From: an uncultured Akkermansia sp.
Lineage (GTDB): Bacteria > Verrucomicrobiota > Verrucomicrobiia > Verrucomicrobiales > Akkermansiaceae
DNA length: 36,642 bases
Reading direction: 5' to 3'
NCBI GenBank assembly: GCA_947624205.1
Contig: CANQJI010000018.1
Location: 1-36,642, forward strand
The notes beneath the pieces were generated by a model. The model did not search any database. It saw only the letters and a list, made by a program, of their open reading frames with translations, and was not told the DNA's origin. Each line of letters begins with the position of its first letter. Position 1 is the stretch's first letter. The translations under genes and the position numbers were made by a program. Shown here piece after piece: positions 9,801 to 17,173 of this stretch.

Positions 9801-12800
9801 CTCTGCACGCGTACCCCGTCCCCGAGAACAAGTGCATTCTCCGCCCCCACCAGCTGCAGCGTGTAATCCGAATCCTGCTTCCATCCCTTCACCCGAGTTC
9901 CCTCCGTGAATCCCTCCAGCTGCACGCGTATGACGGCGCCGCTTTCCGTGCCCTCTGCCAGCTGCACGGTCAAGGGGTCAGTGCTCTCCTCATCCTGATG
10001 AAGATGCACCATCACACTTCCTCCCCCCTCCTCTTTCCCGCTCAACCCGGATGTGTATGTCCCTCCCCCTTGCAGCACTACCTCTACATTCCCGCGTACA
10101 CTCCCGTGTTCATCTGCCGACAGCTGCAGTTTTGCCCCATTCTTCACCTCGTAGCGACCGCTCAGAGATGCTGCCACCTGATCGTCAGGTTCAACTTCCA
10201 TTTTCGTCTCATAGTTCACGCCCTTCTCCAAGATAATAACACCGCCATTGTAGGTCGTCATCCCCGTGTAGCCTTTTGTATCCGTCAGGGTGAACTCGCT
10301 TCCCTTAACCGTCAGCTTCGTGGCGCCTCCAAGCGCCCCCAGACTCAGCTCGCTTCCGTCCGTCACCTCCACCTCATCAAACTCCGCCAGTGTCGCATTC
10401 AACGCCGTTACATTCTTGAGCACCAGCTTGCGTTGGACTTCAAAATCACTCGGCTTGCGCCCGCCGGATAGCTCTCCTCCCCATCGTGCGATGCCACCAT
10501 CGTCGTCAGTTATGTCCTGAAGGACTATTTCGGCCGCCTTGCCGTCTGCCAATCCGCCTGTGTTCTGCAGACCGAATCCACCGGCGGATATGCGTTGAAC
10601 AGTTTCATTGAAAGTCATCGTTCCTAGCCCACCGGTAATAACGATTTTAGCTCCCCCTATGTAGCCACACGTACCTCCCGCATAAATATCACCGTTGAAG
10701 GTTCCCCCATTCAGGTATATCTCCACCCCTTTTGTCACGCGCGTCTCATCACCGTTCACTCCATACGCTTCACCTCCAACAACGCGACCATTATATGTGC
10801 CATCGTTGATAACATAGGTAATTTTTCCGTTTACAGCGCCCTTTTCATTGCTATTATATGTATAAAAAGCCGAGATTGCCACGTTGTGGTAAGAGCCTCC
10901 ATGGCTTGCATAGGTTTGATCTTCATTCGACATGGAGAAAGTGCCCGAATTTATCGTAAGATCACCAGAAAATTCAACGTACATGTCGCCATTGTGGTAG
11001 TACGAGGTAGTACCCGCATTTTGCAGCACGCAAAATATTGTCGGCAGAGTCATTGCTCCGCTGAATCGCACATGCAAGTTAACAGTTGACGTGCCACCAT
11101 TCACGTTATCAAGAACAAGCCAATTAGTTGGGGCCGAACCTTCCTCCACCGTCACAAAAAGTTCTTCCTCCCCAGTCCAAGTTTTAATGATGCTTGGCGT
11201 GACTCCACTTACGGCAACTGTGCACCCGATTTTGCCATTGGTAAATTTTGTTGAATCAAGAGCCGCACTGGCATTCACAACTTGAGTCTCATCCAGCATT
11301 TCACTTTGTCCAGGCCAGTCAACAACCCCGGACCACCCGCTGTAGGCGGAGGAATCGGCCGGCGTTATGAGGGGATTTCCGACTGTAAAGCCCTTGCTTG
11401 TCGGCGCCCACGAGCCCATAGAATCCATCGCGAGATCGCTCAGGGTTATGCTCGCACCAGTTTCATTCGTAATGGACAAACCATTCTCTGCAGACGTTCC
11501 CGATCCCAAAGCCTCACCGATGAGCTGGTCATCCAGCCACACGTAGAAACCGGTTGAAAGTCCCTGAGAGTTTCTCCCTCGTACATATGCCACACGCAGC
11601 GCGCTGGTGAGCTCAGACATGTTCATGGAATACAGGATGGTGTCTCCCCACTTGATGTAGGCCTCATTGAGCGTAAGAGCACCGGAATGTGAGCCATCCC
11701 CAACTGTGATAGTGAGACCGTTTCGGGTATCCCACCCACCCGTTGCCCCGTCTCCTAAACCACCAGAAATCTTGAAATCAACAGTAAACGTACCCTCAGG
11801 ACTCGTCTCCCCCCAATCACTCGTGAGGGTAGCTCCACTCCCGAATGTCAGCCCTTTACCACTTTTCCAAGTGACATTATTCTTGCGTGTTGCGGAACCA
11901 AAAATTGCCGACGCTTGTCGATTGAACTCAGTTGCCGCTTTCCGTTCCTGCCCCGCTGTACGCCCGGCATAGCCCAGCCCTCGCGCCACATTCCCCGCAA
12001 TAATGAGCTCACCCTGCGCGGAGGGATGGAGCCAATCTCTGCTATCAAACATCCCGTTTACTCCACCCCACGAGTATCCTTTCTCCTGCCAATCTTTATC
12101 AGTATTTGCAACATCGACAAGCCCCCTACTGACGTCCACAAACCTTATGTGGCTTTTTGTTTCCGAATCCAAGGAATTAATCCATTCTTCATAATCCTTA
12201 TTGTATTGTTCAATTGCCCAGTAATCTGCAGGATTGAAATTATTGCTACTACTGGGGCGTGCGCCCGCCCATGTTGGCACGGACAACACGACAATTTCTG
12301 CCTCCCGATTGCTTTGCAACATGGAATCAAATATAGTTTTAACATCTCCGAACACGGTTGTTTCAACGGAAGCAAGGGTTGCGTTCCCTATGTGCGTATT
12401 TTCTGAGAGCGTGTCATTGGTCCCAATCAAAAGAAAAAAGGTATCGACCGGTTTTTCCGTATCACTCAAACGGTAATTGCCAGTACCCTTGTTCCCTGTC
12501 CATCCGGAGGGTTCACTGAGATCAAGCCAGTGTTGAATGCCCGTGCCGCCGAAACGCGTTTGTCCCGATTTCTGTTTCCTCTCAGCAATCTCGTATGCGC
12601 GCGCGCTATTCTGCGCAGAGTGCTTGTTGAGGAAAAAGGTTTCGCCATATGTCATATTGATGCCGGCGCCTCCTGCGTTACCCGTCATGACGCCAACTTC
12701 GGTATAGGAAATACCGTTATCGGCAAAAATCTTGTGCATCGACCAACGCCAAGAGTAGAGATCGGAATACGCACCATGTGTAATGGAATCGCCCACGTAC

Positions 12801-12931
12801 ATGGTGTTGCCGAGATTCTCTTTTGGCTGCCAATCGGCGGAAGCAGAGCCGGAAGAGACGACGACACCAGTAGAGACAAGCATACAGGAAACGAGGGCAC
12901 GGCGCAGACGAACAGGCAGATGCAGCTTCAT
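6890..12931 (-). CDS. Autotransporter with N-terminal SGNH/GDSL esterase domain
   Basis: 2013 residues from the ATG at 12931 (MKLHLPVRLRRALVSCMLVS, a signal peptide). Residues 45-320 hold an SGNH hydrolase: GDSITHG with Ser49, GTND with Asn172, and DWLHP with Asp299 and His302, the usual catalytic set. Around 335-520 a Gly/Asp-rich segment resembles a LamG-like sandwich. A long repetitive passenger (about 560-1700) has beta-helix character. The last 285 residues (from about 1725) form an autotransporter beta-barrel of alternating strands ending in Phe (GLRTIF). SGNH enzymes remove acyl groups from sugars, lipids or xylan, and in a gut bacterium O-acetylated glycans are a reasonable substrate, but the substrate is not shown. 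An in-frame ATG at 13006 lies upstream of the expected transcription start and is rejected. Confidence 0.85.
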   Translation of the reverse strand: MKLHLPVRLRRALVSCMLVSTGVVVSSGSASADWQPKENLGNTMYVGDSITHGAYSDLYSWRWSMHKIFADNGISYTEVGVMTGNAGGAGINMTYGETFFLNKHSAQNSARAYEIAERKQKSGQTRFGGTGIQHWLDLSEPSGWTGNKGTGNYRLSDTEKPVDTFFLLIGTNDTLSENTHIGNATLASVETTVFGDVKTIFDSMLQSNREAEIVVLSVPTWAGARPSSSNNFNPADYWAIEQYNKDYEEWINSLDSETKSHIRFVDVSRGLVDVANTDKDWQEKGYSWGGVNGMFDSRDWLHPSAQGELIIAGNVARGLGYAGRTAGQERKAATEFNRQASAIFGSATRKNNVTWKSGKGLTFGSGATLTSDWGETSPEGTFTVDFKISGGLGDGATGGWDTRNGLTITVGDGSHSGALTLNEAYIKWGDTILYSMNMSELTSALRVAYVRGRNSQGLSTGFYVWLDDQLIGEALGSGTSAENGLSITNETGASITLSDLAMDSMGSWAPTSKGFTVGNPLITPADSSAYSGWSGVVDWPGQSEMLDETQVVNASAALDSTKFTNGKIGCTVAVSGVTPSIIKTWTGEEELFVTVEEGSAPTNWLVLDNVNGGTSTVNLHVRFSGAMTLPTIFCVLQNAGTTSYYHNGDMYVEFSGDLTINSGTFSMSNEDQTYASHGGSYHNVAISAFYTYNSNEKGAVNGKITYVINDGTYNGRVVGGEAYGVNGDETRVTKGVEIYLNGGTFNGDIYAGGTCGYIGGAKIVITGGLGTMTFNETVQRISAGGFGLQNTGGLADGKAAEIVLQDITDDDGGIARWGGELSGGRKPSDFEVQRKLVLKNVTALNATLAEFDEVEVTDGSELSLGALGGATKLTVKGSEFTLTDTKGYTGMTTYNGGVIILEKGVNYETKMEVEPDDQVAASLSGRYEVKNGAKLQLSADEHGSVRGNVEVVLQGGGTYTSGLSGKEEGGGSVMVHLHQDEESTDPLTVQLAEGTESGAVIRVQLEGFTEGTRVKGWKQDSDYTLQLVGAENALVLGDGVRVQRERGERESVFDTAGAITFETGAALTVNVKSESLEDKEVIDMEFAVGQGDLSSWNNNDQVLVSQELDRLGWVSHWTKEGTLALHRPGHESGRGTYESSSDNKGTEWNKGYEENIYDAVGKYSDVVIDSTTNINFASAEEVPADYWGDGLEIHNLRGTRGGSLTITGDGGKNGVVTLVNRYSTKEGAALSDGVLRYAGDITVHDARLGVFHTDTGRGENSANLVTEVSGRLDLSDADGLMFKSGILRLTGEEENDLGNFGIEFKYDTEGQLSLSGASASVGGTISVIQGSGSRDREHIFLEKDSLLKLKDGAVVGSGTVIGNSGNWGRDGSRDTVSVNGKVQMKGGSKLVGVHLVLGSGGALQLENAEEDDLRLLGLESGSRAGISGRRDMELQLSAGDHVFSGDLSEYHGTMTFKDSKWTQYFTQETKGNGSWGLELEKGAHVHLNAITSLGVNDGMNLGNVHVGDGGELTLGFTLAGGAAGHSASVAGFSFGDFKLSKDAQLVLYAEGGNPTETRFVLGTASGTIDLIGASEASAASERSASKRPVQKQEKEVQVKGDSLLHVDSAIVKREGNEIIAEFVMAKTNKLAEAIAGAHQNAQEGAEAVWEATGQLYSGDTDMAKLAAGVTRAMESGDSSTLASMLAASVGAGLTGLSPALSQDVHGRMTALRNRVSCTSWGEGVNDLVESYPYYHFWVNGEANYHELDEDGLASGYRLNSWGGSLGITAEVSSRTRVGLSLTEMTGDYKCHVPDIVDGDLLTTWLGLFLSTTSGAWQHTLVLTGGIADISVERTVSCGSGSYRTEGSTDGLAAGLLYELGYTAYVNAESSSALQGIFNVEWRYASIKGYTETGSDAGLQVEKMEQNVVTFGVGARWQHLMSANIANRNPLLELRALAKADVGDDCGEAKTRLIGQHYTTNLRGAETGAFGVEIGGEISIPLGGRSARIFVDAGAELRSGYTSAEASIGLRTIF

Positions 12932-13008
12932 AGTAAAAAATAAAATGTTAATACTCAAGATAAAACGAGGACTGATCTCTACCAGCCCCTCCCCCCTGAG
13001 CGTCATAT

Positions 13009-13037
13009 AGTATACCTCTTTCTAAAAGCGATGAACA
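13009..13037 (-). promoter_or_regulatory. Candidate promoter of the esterase autotransporter
   Basis: On the minus strand TGTTCA (13037-13032), 17 bases, TATACT (13014-13009). Transcription would start near 13002, giving a leader of about 70 bases before the ATG at 12931. The last 21 bases of that leader (ATTAAC followed by T-rich sequence) match the leader of the other autotransporter in spacing and pattern. Confidence 0.5.
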
Positions 13038-13198
13038 GGGTGTTCTTCGTAAAGGCGTTTACAATCTGTGTCTTCCGCCGCTTGTGCGCTCGTCTTTTTG
13101 ACGTGAGCGATACGCCGTTTCCTTTGCTTCTCCATTCCGTAAATCAATTATTTCCAAATTCCTCGCATTTTGTGCTTGCCCATCGCCTTTAGAAAGAG
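13016..13198. repeat. 183-base segment bounded by 18-base inverted repeats
   Basis: The left arm 13016-13033 (CTCTTTCTAAAAGCGATG) and right arm 13181-13198 (CATCGCCTTTAGAAAGAG) are inverted repeats matching in 17 of 18 positions. The left arm overlaps the -35/-10 spacer of the autotransporter promoter. No coding sequence or target-site duplication is recognisable. This accounts for most of the 309-base gap from 12932 to 13240. Confidence 0.55.
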
Positions 13199-13205
13199 AT
13201 GTACA

Positions 13206-13222
13206 GGATCCCCTCGGGATCC
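13206..13222 (-). terminator. Hairpin behind the 13241-13942 gene
   Basis: A perfect 7-base stem (GGATCCC / GGGATCC) with a 3-base loop, about 19 bases after the stop. On the minus strand it is followed by a pyrimidine-rich stretch containing TCTCTTTCT rather than a clean T-run. Confidence 0.5.
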
Positions 13223-13240
13223 ACGCCAACCCAACGGGTA

Positions 13241-13942
13241 TCACTGCACCCACTTGCCGGTGCCCTCGGGGAGACGCCCTTCTCCGACGGGTTGGTAGCG
13301 AGTGGAGGCCGTGTTTCCCCGCAGAGAAACGCCAAAGGCGGCCTTCCACTTGGCGCTCATGCTCTGCCCGGTGTAGCAGCCGTAACTCTCACAGCGCGCA
13401 CCGGGGGCGAAGACATTTCGGTTGATGCGAAGGGCGAGTTCATCCTCATGGATCCACTGCTTGGAGGCGCCGATGATGCTGTTGCTATAATCCAGCATGA
13501 AGGCATGCCCATTCGAATGGCCGAAATAGAAAAAGGAAGTCACGCGATCGTTTCCACGCGGCGTAGCGTTGATGGCACGATAAGCCTGGGCAGCAGTGTC
13601 CACATAGACCAACTGCACCCGATATTTGGCGGCAGTTTCACGGATCATCTTGACGTAGTCCTTCCCCTCCTCGCGGCTGCGGGTGATGTAAGCGGGACGG
13701 TACACAACCCAGACGATGCGCCGGGCGGGATTCTCCTGCCTGGAGAGTTGCATGCGGATGGTGGAAGCGCGCACAAAGTTTGCCCACCAGTTGTCGTGTT
13801 TCGCCGGTCCGCGCAGGTATTCCCACGACTTCAGAGCAACCCCTCCCGTGAGGATCACCTCCACCGCATGCAGAGGAGACGCCAAAAAAGCAAAGAGCGC
13901 CGCCAGCGTCATCAAAAAATTACCTCGCGCAAACACCTTCAC
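13241..13942 (-). CDS. Secreted protein of unknown function with a possible His/Cys dyad
   Basis: 233 residues from a GTG at 13942. The first 26 residues (basic MKVFARGN, hydrophobic core, cleavage after PLHA) are a signal peptide. The mature part has alternating hydrophobic strands (RRIVWVVYRPAYI, VQLVYVDTAAQA) and two motifs: FFYFGHSNGHAF with His142 and CESYGCYTGQS with Cys184 and Cys189. A Gly-His block after a strand followed by a Cys about 40-50 residues later is the arrangement of clan CD cysteine peptidases (caspase, gingipain and clostripain relatives), so a peptidase or an inactive relative is possible. I do not recognise the family. It lies alone between the autotransporter and rplS and has a promoter placed for a leaderless transcript. 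Confidence 0.7.
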   Translation of the reverse strand: MKVFARGNFLMTLAALFAFLASPLHAVEVILTGGVALKSWEYLRGPAKHDNWWANFVRASTIRMQLSRQENPARRIVWVVYRPAYITRSREEGKDYVKMIRETAAKYRVQLVYVDTAAQAYRAINATPRGNDRVTSFFYFGHSNGHAFMLDYSNSIIGASKQWIHEDELALRINRNVFAPGARCESYGCYTGQSMSAKWKAAFGVSLRGNTASTRYQPVGEGRLPEGTGKWVQ

Positions 13943-13949
13943 AGAAGAA

Positions 13950-13978
13950 AGCCTAATCTAGCAAAACCCATCTGTCAA
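13950..13978 (-). promoter_or_regulatory. Promoter of the secreted protein gene, leaderless type
   Basis: TTGACA (13978-13973), 17 bases, TAGGCT (13955-13950), then exactly seven bases to the GTG at 13942. The -35 is perfect and the -10 weak (3 of 6). It is the same geometry as at mcsA, the LOG gene, panC and zupT. Confidence 0.45.
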
Positions 13979-14062
13979 GAGTCCGGTACCACAACAAAGC
14001 AATACCGGACACGAACCTGCAACGCCGAACCTCGTTCGCGATGCTCTTCACAGAGATTTGAT

Positions 14063-14407
14063 TTATCGGGCGGTCTTAACGCTCACCGCCTCCTTGCCCA
14101 CGCGGGAACGCAGGTAGTGCAGCTTTGCGCGGCGCACCTTGCCACGAGTGACCACATCCACCTTGGCGATGCGCGGGGAATGCAGCGGGAAAGAGCGCTC
14201 CACGCCCTCGCCGTAAGAAATCTTGCGCACAGTGAACGCTTCATTCACGCCGGATCCGCGCTTGGCAATGACAATACCCTGGAACACCTGAACGCGCTCC
14301 TTACCACCTTCAATCACGCGGCAATGCACCTTCACCGTATCCCCCACGTTGAATGGGGTCACTTGATCCTTGAGCTGCTCCTGTCCGATTTTGTCGAGTA
14401 TGTTCAT
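14063..14407 (-). CDS. rplS: 50S ribosomal protein L19
   Basis: 114 residues from the ATG at 14407 ([15 protein letters not shown]). L19 sits at the interface of the two ribosomal subunits. The sequence contains the family blocks [51 protein letters not shown] and the C-terminal [13 protein letters not shown]. Length agrees with the usual 114-117 residues. The frame is open to 14500, but the upstream extension is not L19-like and would reach into the promoter. The gene stands alone here rather than with rpsP-rimM-trmD as in many bacteria. No clear Shine-Dalgarno sequence precedes the start. Confidence 0.97.
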   Translation of the reverse strand: MNILDKIGQEQLKDQVTPFNVGDTVKVHCRVIEGGKERVQVFQGIVIAKRGSGVNEAFTVRKISYGEGVERSFPLHSPRIAKVDVVTRGKVRRAKLHYLRSRVGKEAVSVKTAR

Positions 14408-14471
14408 GGGGAGGAAAATAGGTTGAAAAAAGAGCCCTGCTCTCTCCATATCAGGAGGAAGGAGGCGACGT

Positions 14472-14500
14472 ATTCTATACGAAAAAACACGGGTTGGCAA
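14472..14500 (-). promoter_or_regulatory. rplS promoter
   Basis: TTGCCA (14500-14495), 17 bases, TAGAAT (14477-14472). Both hexamers match the consensus in 5 of 6 positions. The predicted leader is about 60 bases. Confidence 0.6.
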
Positions 14501-14594
14501 TCCAAATCTTTCACATGAGTGAAATTTTTTTGTGTATGGCGGTGATAAAGGACGCCGGCAGCCTGTTTTTAGCGGAGGAAAGCCGCATTTCCTA

Positions 14595-14623
14595 TTGAAA
14601 GTCCGGCGCCTGTCTGTTTTAAT
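14595..14623 (+). promoter_or_regulatory. Promoter of the uvrA-like gene
   Basis: TTGAAA (14595-14600), 17 bases, TTTAAT (14618-14623). The transcript would carry a leader of about 20 bases before the ATG at 14651, without a Shine-Dalgarno match. Confidence 0.5.
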
Positions 14624-14650
14624 ATCCCCCGTTCAAACGCAAGCAACGAC

Positions 14651-17170
14651 ATGCAAGATCATGCGAACAGCAAGGAGCCGACCTCGATTCGCGTGCGCGG
14701 CGGCAAAGTGCATAATCTCAAAAACATCAACGTTGATGTGCCGCTTCATAAAATTGTCGGCATCGCGGGAGTATCGGGCTCCGGCAAATCTTCTCTTGCT
14801 CTGGGCATCCTGTACGCCGAGGGCTCGCGTCGGTACCTGGAATCCCTCTCCACCTACACCCGACGGCGCATGACGCAAGCTGAAAAAGCCCCTGTGGACG
14901 AAGTACTCTATGTGCCGGCAGCACTGGCATTGCGGCAGCGCCCGGGAGTACCGGGTCTGCGCAGCACCTTCGGCACGGGTACCGAACTGCTCAACCACCT
15001 GCGGCTGATGTTTTCGCGACTGGCCAGCCACCGGTGCCCAAATGGCCACTACGTACCGCCCTCACTGAATGTGGCGGCGGATGCGGAGTTGGTATGCCCG
15101 GACTGCGGGGAGCATTTTTACGCGCCGGGGGCGGAGGAGCTCGCGTTCAACAGCCAGGGAGCGTGTTCCCGCTGCGATGGCACGGGCATTGTACGCATTG
15201 TGGATGAATCCACCCTCGTGCCGGATGAGTCGCTCTCCATCGATGAGGGGGCCGTGGCGCCATGGCAGACTCTGATGTGGTCGCTGATGAAAGATATAGC
15301 GAGGGAGATGGGGGTACGCACGCATGTACCTTTCTGCAAGCTCACCAGGAAAGAGCGAGATATCGTCTTCCATGGTCCCGCCGTGAAGAAGAATATCATC
15401 TACCAGAATCAGACCAGCGGCGCCATGGGGGATATGGATTTTACCTACTTCAACGCCACTTACACGGTGGAGAATGCCCTTGCAAAGGTGAAGGATGAAA
15501 AAGGCATGAAGCGCGTCGAGAAATTCCTGCGCCAGGAGATTTGCCCGGACTGCGGGGGAAGCCGACTGAGCGAACGAGCACGCGCACCGAGACTGCGCGG
15601 CATTTCTCTGGCTGAGGCGACGAATTTCACGCTCGCTGATCTCATCACGTGGGTGAAGGAAATACCTGCCTCCCTGCCGCCGCCGATGCGCAAGATGGCG
15701 GAGAGTATCTGCGCCTCATTCCACGATACCGCGCAGCGGCTGGTCGATCTCGGGCTGTCGTATCTTGCACTCTCCCGCGCCGCGTCCACACTCTCTACCG
15801 GAGAACGGCAGCGCATGCAGCTTGCGCGCGCCGTACGCAACCGCACCACGGGCGTGCTCTACGTGCTGGATGAGCCCTCCATAGGTTTGCATCCCGGCAA
15901 CGTCACCGGTCTCACCGGCGTGATGCATGATCTGATCGCGGACGGCAACACGGTGGTGCTGGTGGATCACGATACCCAGGTTCTCTCCGAATCTGACTGG
16001 CTCATTGAGCTGGGGCCCGAAGCCGGAGCGAAGGGCGGGCAGATCATTGCGGAGGGACCGTATGACAAGGTGGTGCGTGACCCCCATTCTCGCATCGGAG
16101 CTTTCCTCACGCGCCGCTCTGTCATCAACGTGCGCCCTGTTTTCCCGGCAAAAAAGATGTTTGAGCACGGCTCGATTCACCTCGCCACCTCCGCCATTCA
16201 CACGGTGAAACCGCTCTCCGTGGACTTTCCGAAAGGACGCCTCAGTGTAATCACCGGGGTCTCCGGATCCGGAAAGACCACGATGATTCTGGAGAGTCTC
16301 GTGTCGGCGCTGGAGGCTTCCCTGAAGAACGAAAAGCTTCCGGATCATGTGGTGGAAATCTGTGCTGAGGGAGTCTCGCAGGTCAAACTCATTGATGCCA
16401 CACCTATCGGCATCAACGTGCGTTCCACCGTTGCGACTTACGCCGATGTACACGATGAACTGAGGAAGGTGTTTGCGCGCTCTCCCGAGGCAAAAAAAGC
16501 GGCGTATAAGGCCGGGGATTTTTCGTACAATACGGGGCGTCTCCGCTGCTCCACCTGCGATGGAACCGGCGTGATCTCGCTCGACGTGCAATTTCTGCCG
16601 GACGTTGAAATCCCCTGCCCCAGCTGCGGCGGCTCACGCTATGCGAAAGAGGCTGATCACATCCGACGCCTCGCAAAAAACGGCGGCATCGGCAACACGC
16701 TGCCGGAACTCATGGCAATGAGCATCGACGAAGCGCTGGAGACCTGCAAAGATCTTCCCCTCGTGGAACGGCGACTGCGTGCGCTGCACGACCTGGGGCT
16801 GGGCTACCTCACCCTCGGTGAGGGGACACCGGGACTCTCCGGCGGCGAGGCGCAGCGGCTCAAACTTGCCGACGAGATGGATCGCGACCAGGCAAGCTCC
16901 GTTTTCGTGTTCGATGAGCCCACGATCGGCCTGCACCCACTGGATGTCGAATCCCTGCTGCACGTATTCCGCCGTCTCACAGACTCCGGCGCCACAGTGA
17001 TAATCATCGAGCACGATATGGACGTCATCCGCAACGCCGACTACATCGTGGACATGGGGCCCGGCGGCGGCGACGCCGGCGGCAGGATCATCGCCCGCGG
17101 CACCCCGGAAGAGATCTGCCGATGCAGCGAGAGCCTCACTGCCCAGTTCCTCCGAAAAGCCATGAAATAG
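14651..17170 (+). CDS. UvrA paralogue (short excinuclease ATPase)
   Basis: 839 residues, about 100 fewer than housekeeping UvrA. It is a twin-ABC ATPase with Walker A GVSGSGKSS (from residue 40), an LSTGERQR signature and DEPSIGLHP in the first half, then GVSGSGKTT (about 535), LSGGEAQRLKLADE (about 730) and DEPTIGLHP in the second. The zinc module CSTCDGTG...CPSCGG with LDVQFLPDVEIPC between is the UvrA C-terminal zinc finger. After the first Walker A it goes quickly into zinc-binding CPNGH/CPDCG segments, and the region that carries the UvrB-binding domain in full UvrA looks shortened. Short UvrA paralogues occur beside normal uvrA and are linked to tolerance of DNA-binding drugs or other lesions; the role here is unknown. 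It ends three bases before the convergent dapL stop. Confidence 0.88.
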   Translation: MQDHANSKEPTSIRVRGGKVHNLKNINVDVPLHKIVGIAGVSGSGKSSLALGILYAEGSRRYLESLSTYTRRRMTQAEKAPVDEVLYVPAALALRQRPGVPGLRSTFGTGTELLNHLRLMFSRLASHRCPNGHYVPPSLNVAADAELVCPDCGEHFYAPGAEELAFNSQGACSRCDGTGIVRIVDESTLVPDESLSIDEGAVAPWQTLMWSLMKDIAREMGVRTHVPFCKLTRKERDIVFHGPAVKKNIIYQNQTSGAMGDMDFTYFNATYTVENALAKVKDEKGMKRVEKFLRQEICPDCGGSRLSERARAPRLRGISLAEATNFTLADLITWVKEIPASLPPPMRKMAESICASFHDTAQRLVDLGLSYLALSRAASTLSTGERQRMQLARAVRNRTTGVLYVLDEPSIGLHPGNVTGLTGVMHDLIADGNTVVLVDHDTQVLSESDWLIELGPEAGAKGGQIIAEGPYDKVVRDPHSRIGAFLTRRSVINVRPVFPAKKMFEHGSIHLATSAIHTVKPLSVDFPKGRLSVITGVSGSGKTTMILESLVSALEASLKNEKLPDHVVEICAEGVSQVKLIDATPIGINVRSTVATYADVHDELRKVFARSPEAKKAAYKAGDFSYNTGRLRCSTCDGTGVISLDVQFLPDVEIPCPSCGGSRYAKEADHIRRLAKNGGIGNTLPELMAMSIDEALETCKDLPLVERRLRALHDLGLGYLTLGEGTPGLSGGEAQRLKLADEMDRDQASSVFVFDEPTIGLHPLDVESLLHVFRRLTDSGATVIIIEHDMDVIRNADYIVDMGPGGGDAGGRIIARGTPEEICRCSESLTAQFLRKAMK

Positions 17171-17173
17171 CGC

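Noticed and set aside
12932..13006. N-terminal extension of the autotransporter to an ATG at 13006
   Set aside because: That ATG is two bases after the -10 hexamer, upstream of the predicted transcription start, and MKLHLPV at 12931 is a proper signal peptide shared with the other autotransporter.
13199..14518. A 439-codon plus-strand frame
   Set aside because: It runs antisense to the secreted protein and to rplS. The rplS frame is certain, and the antisense peptide is basic and repetitive without features.
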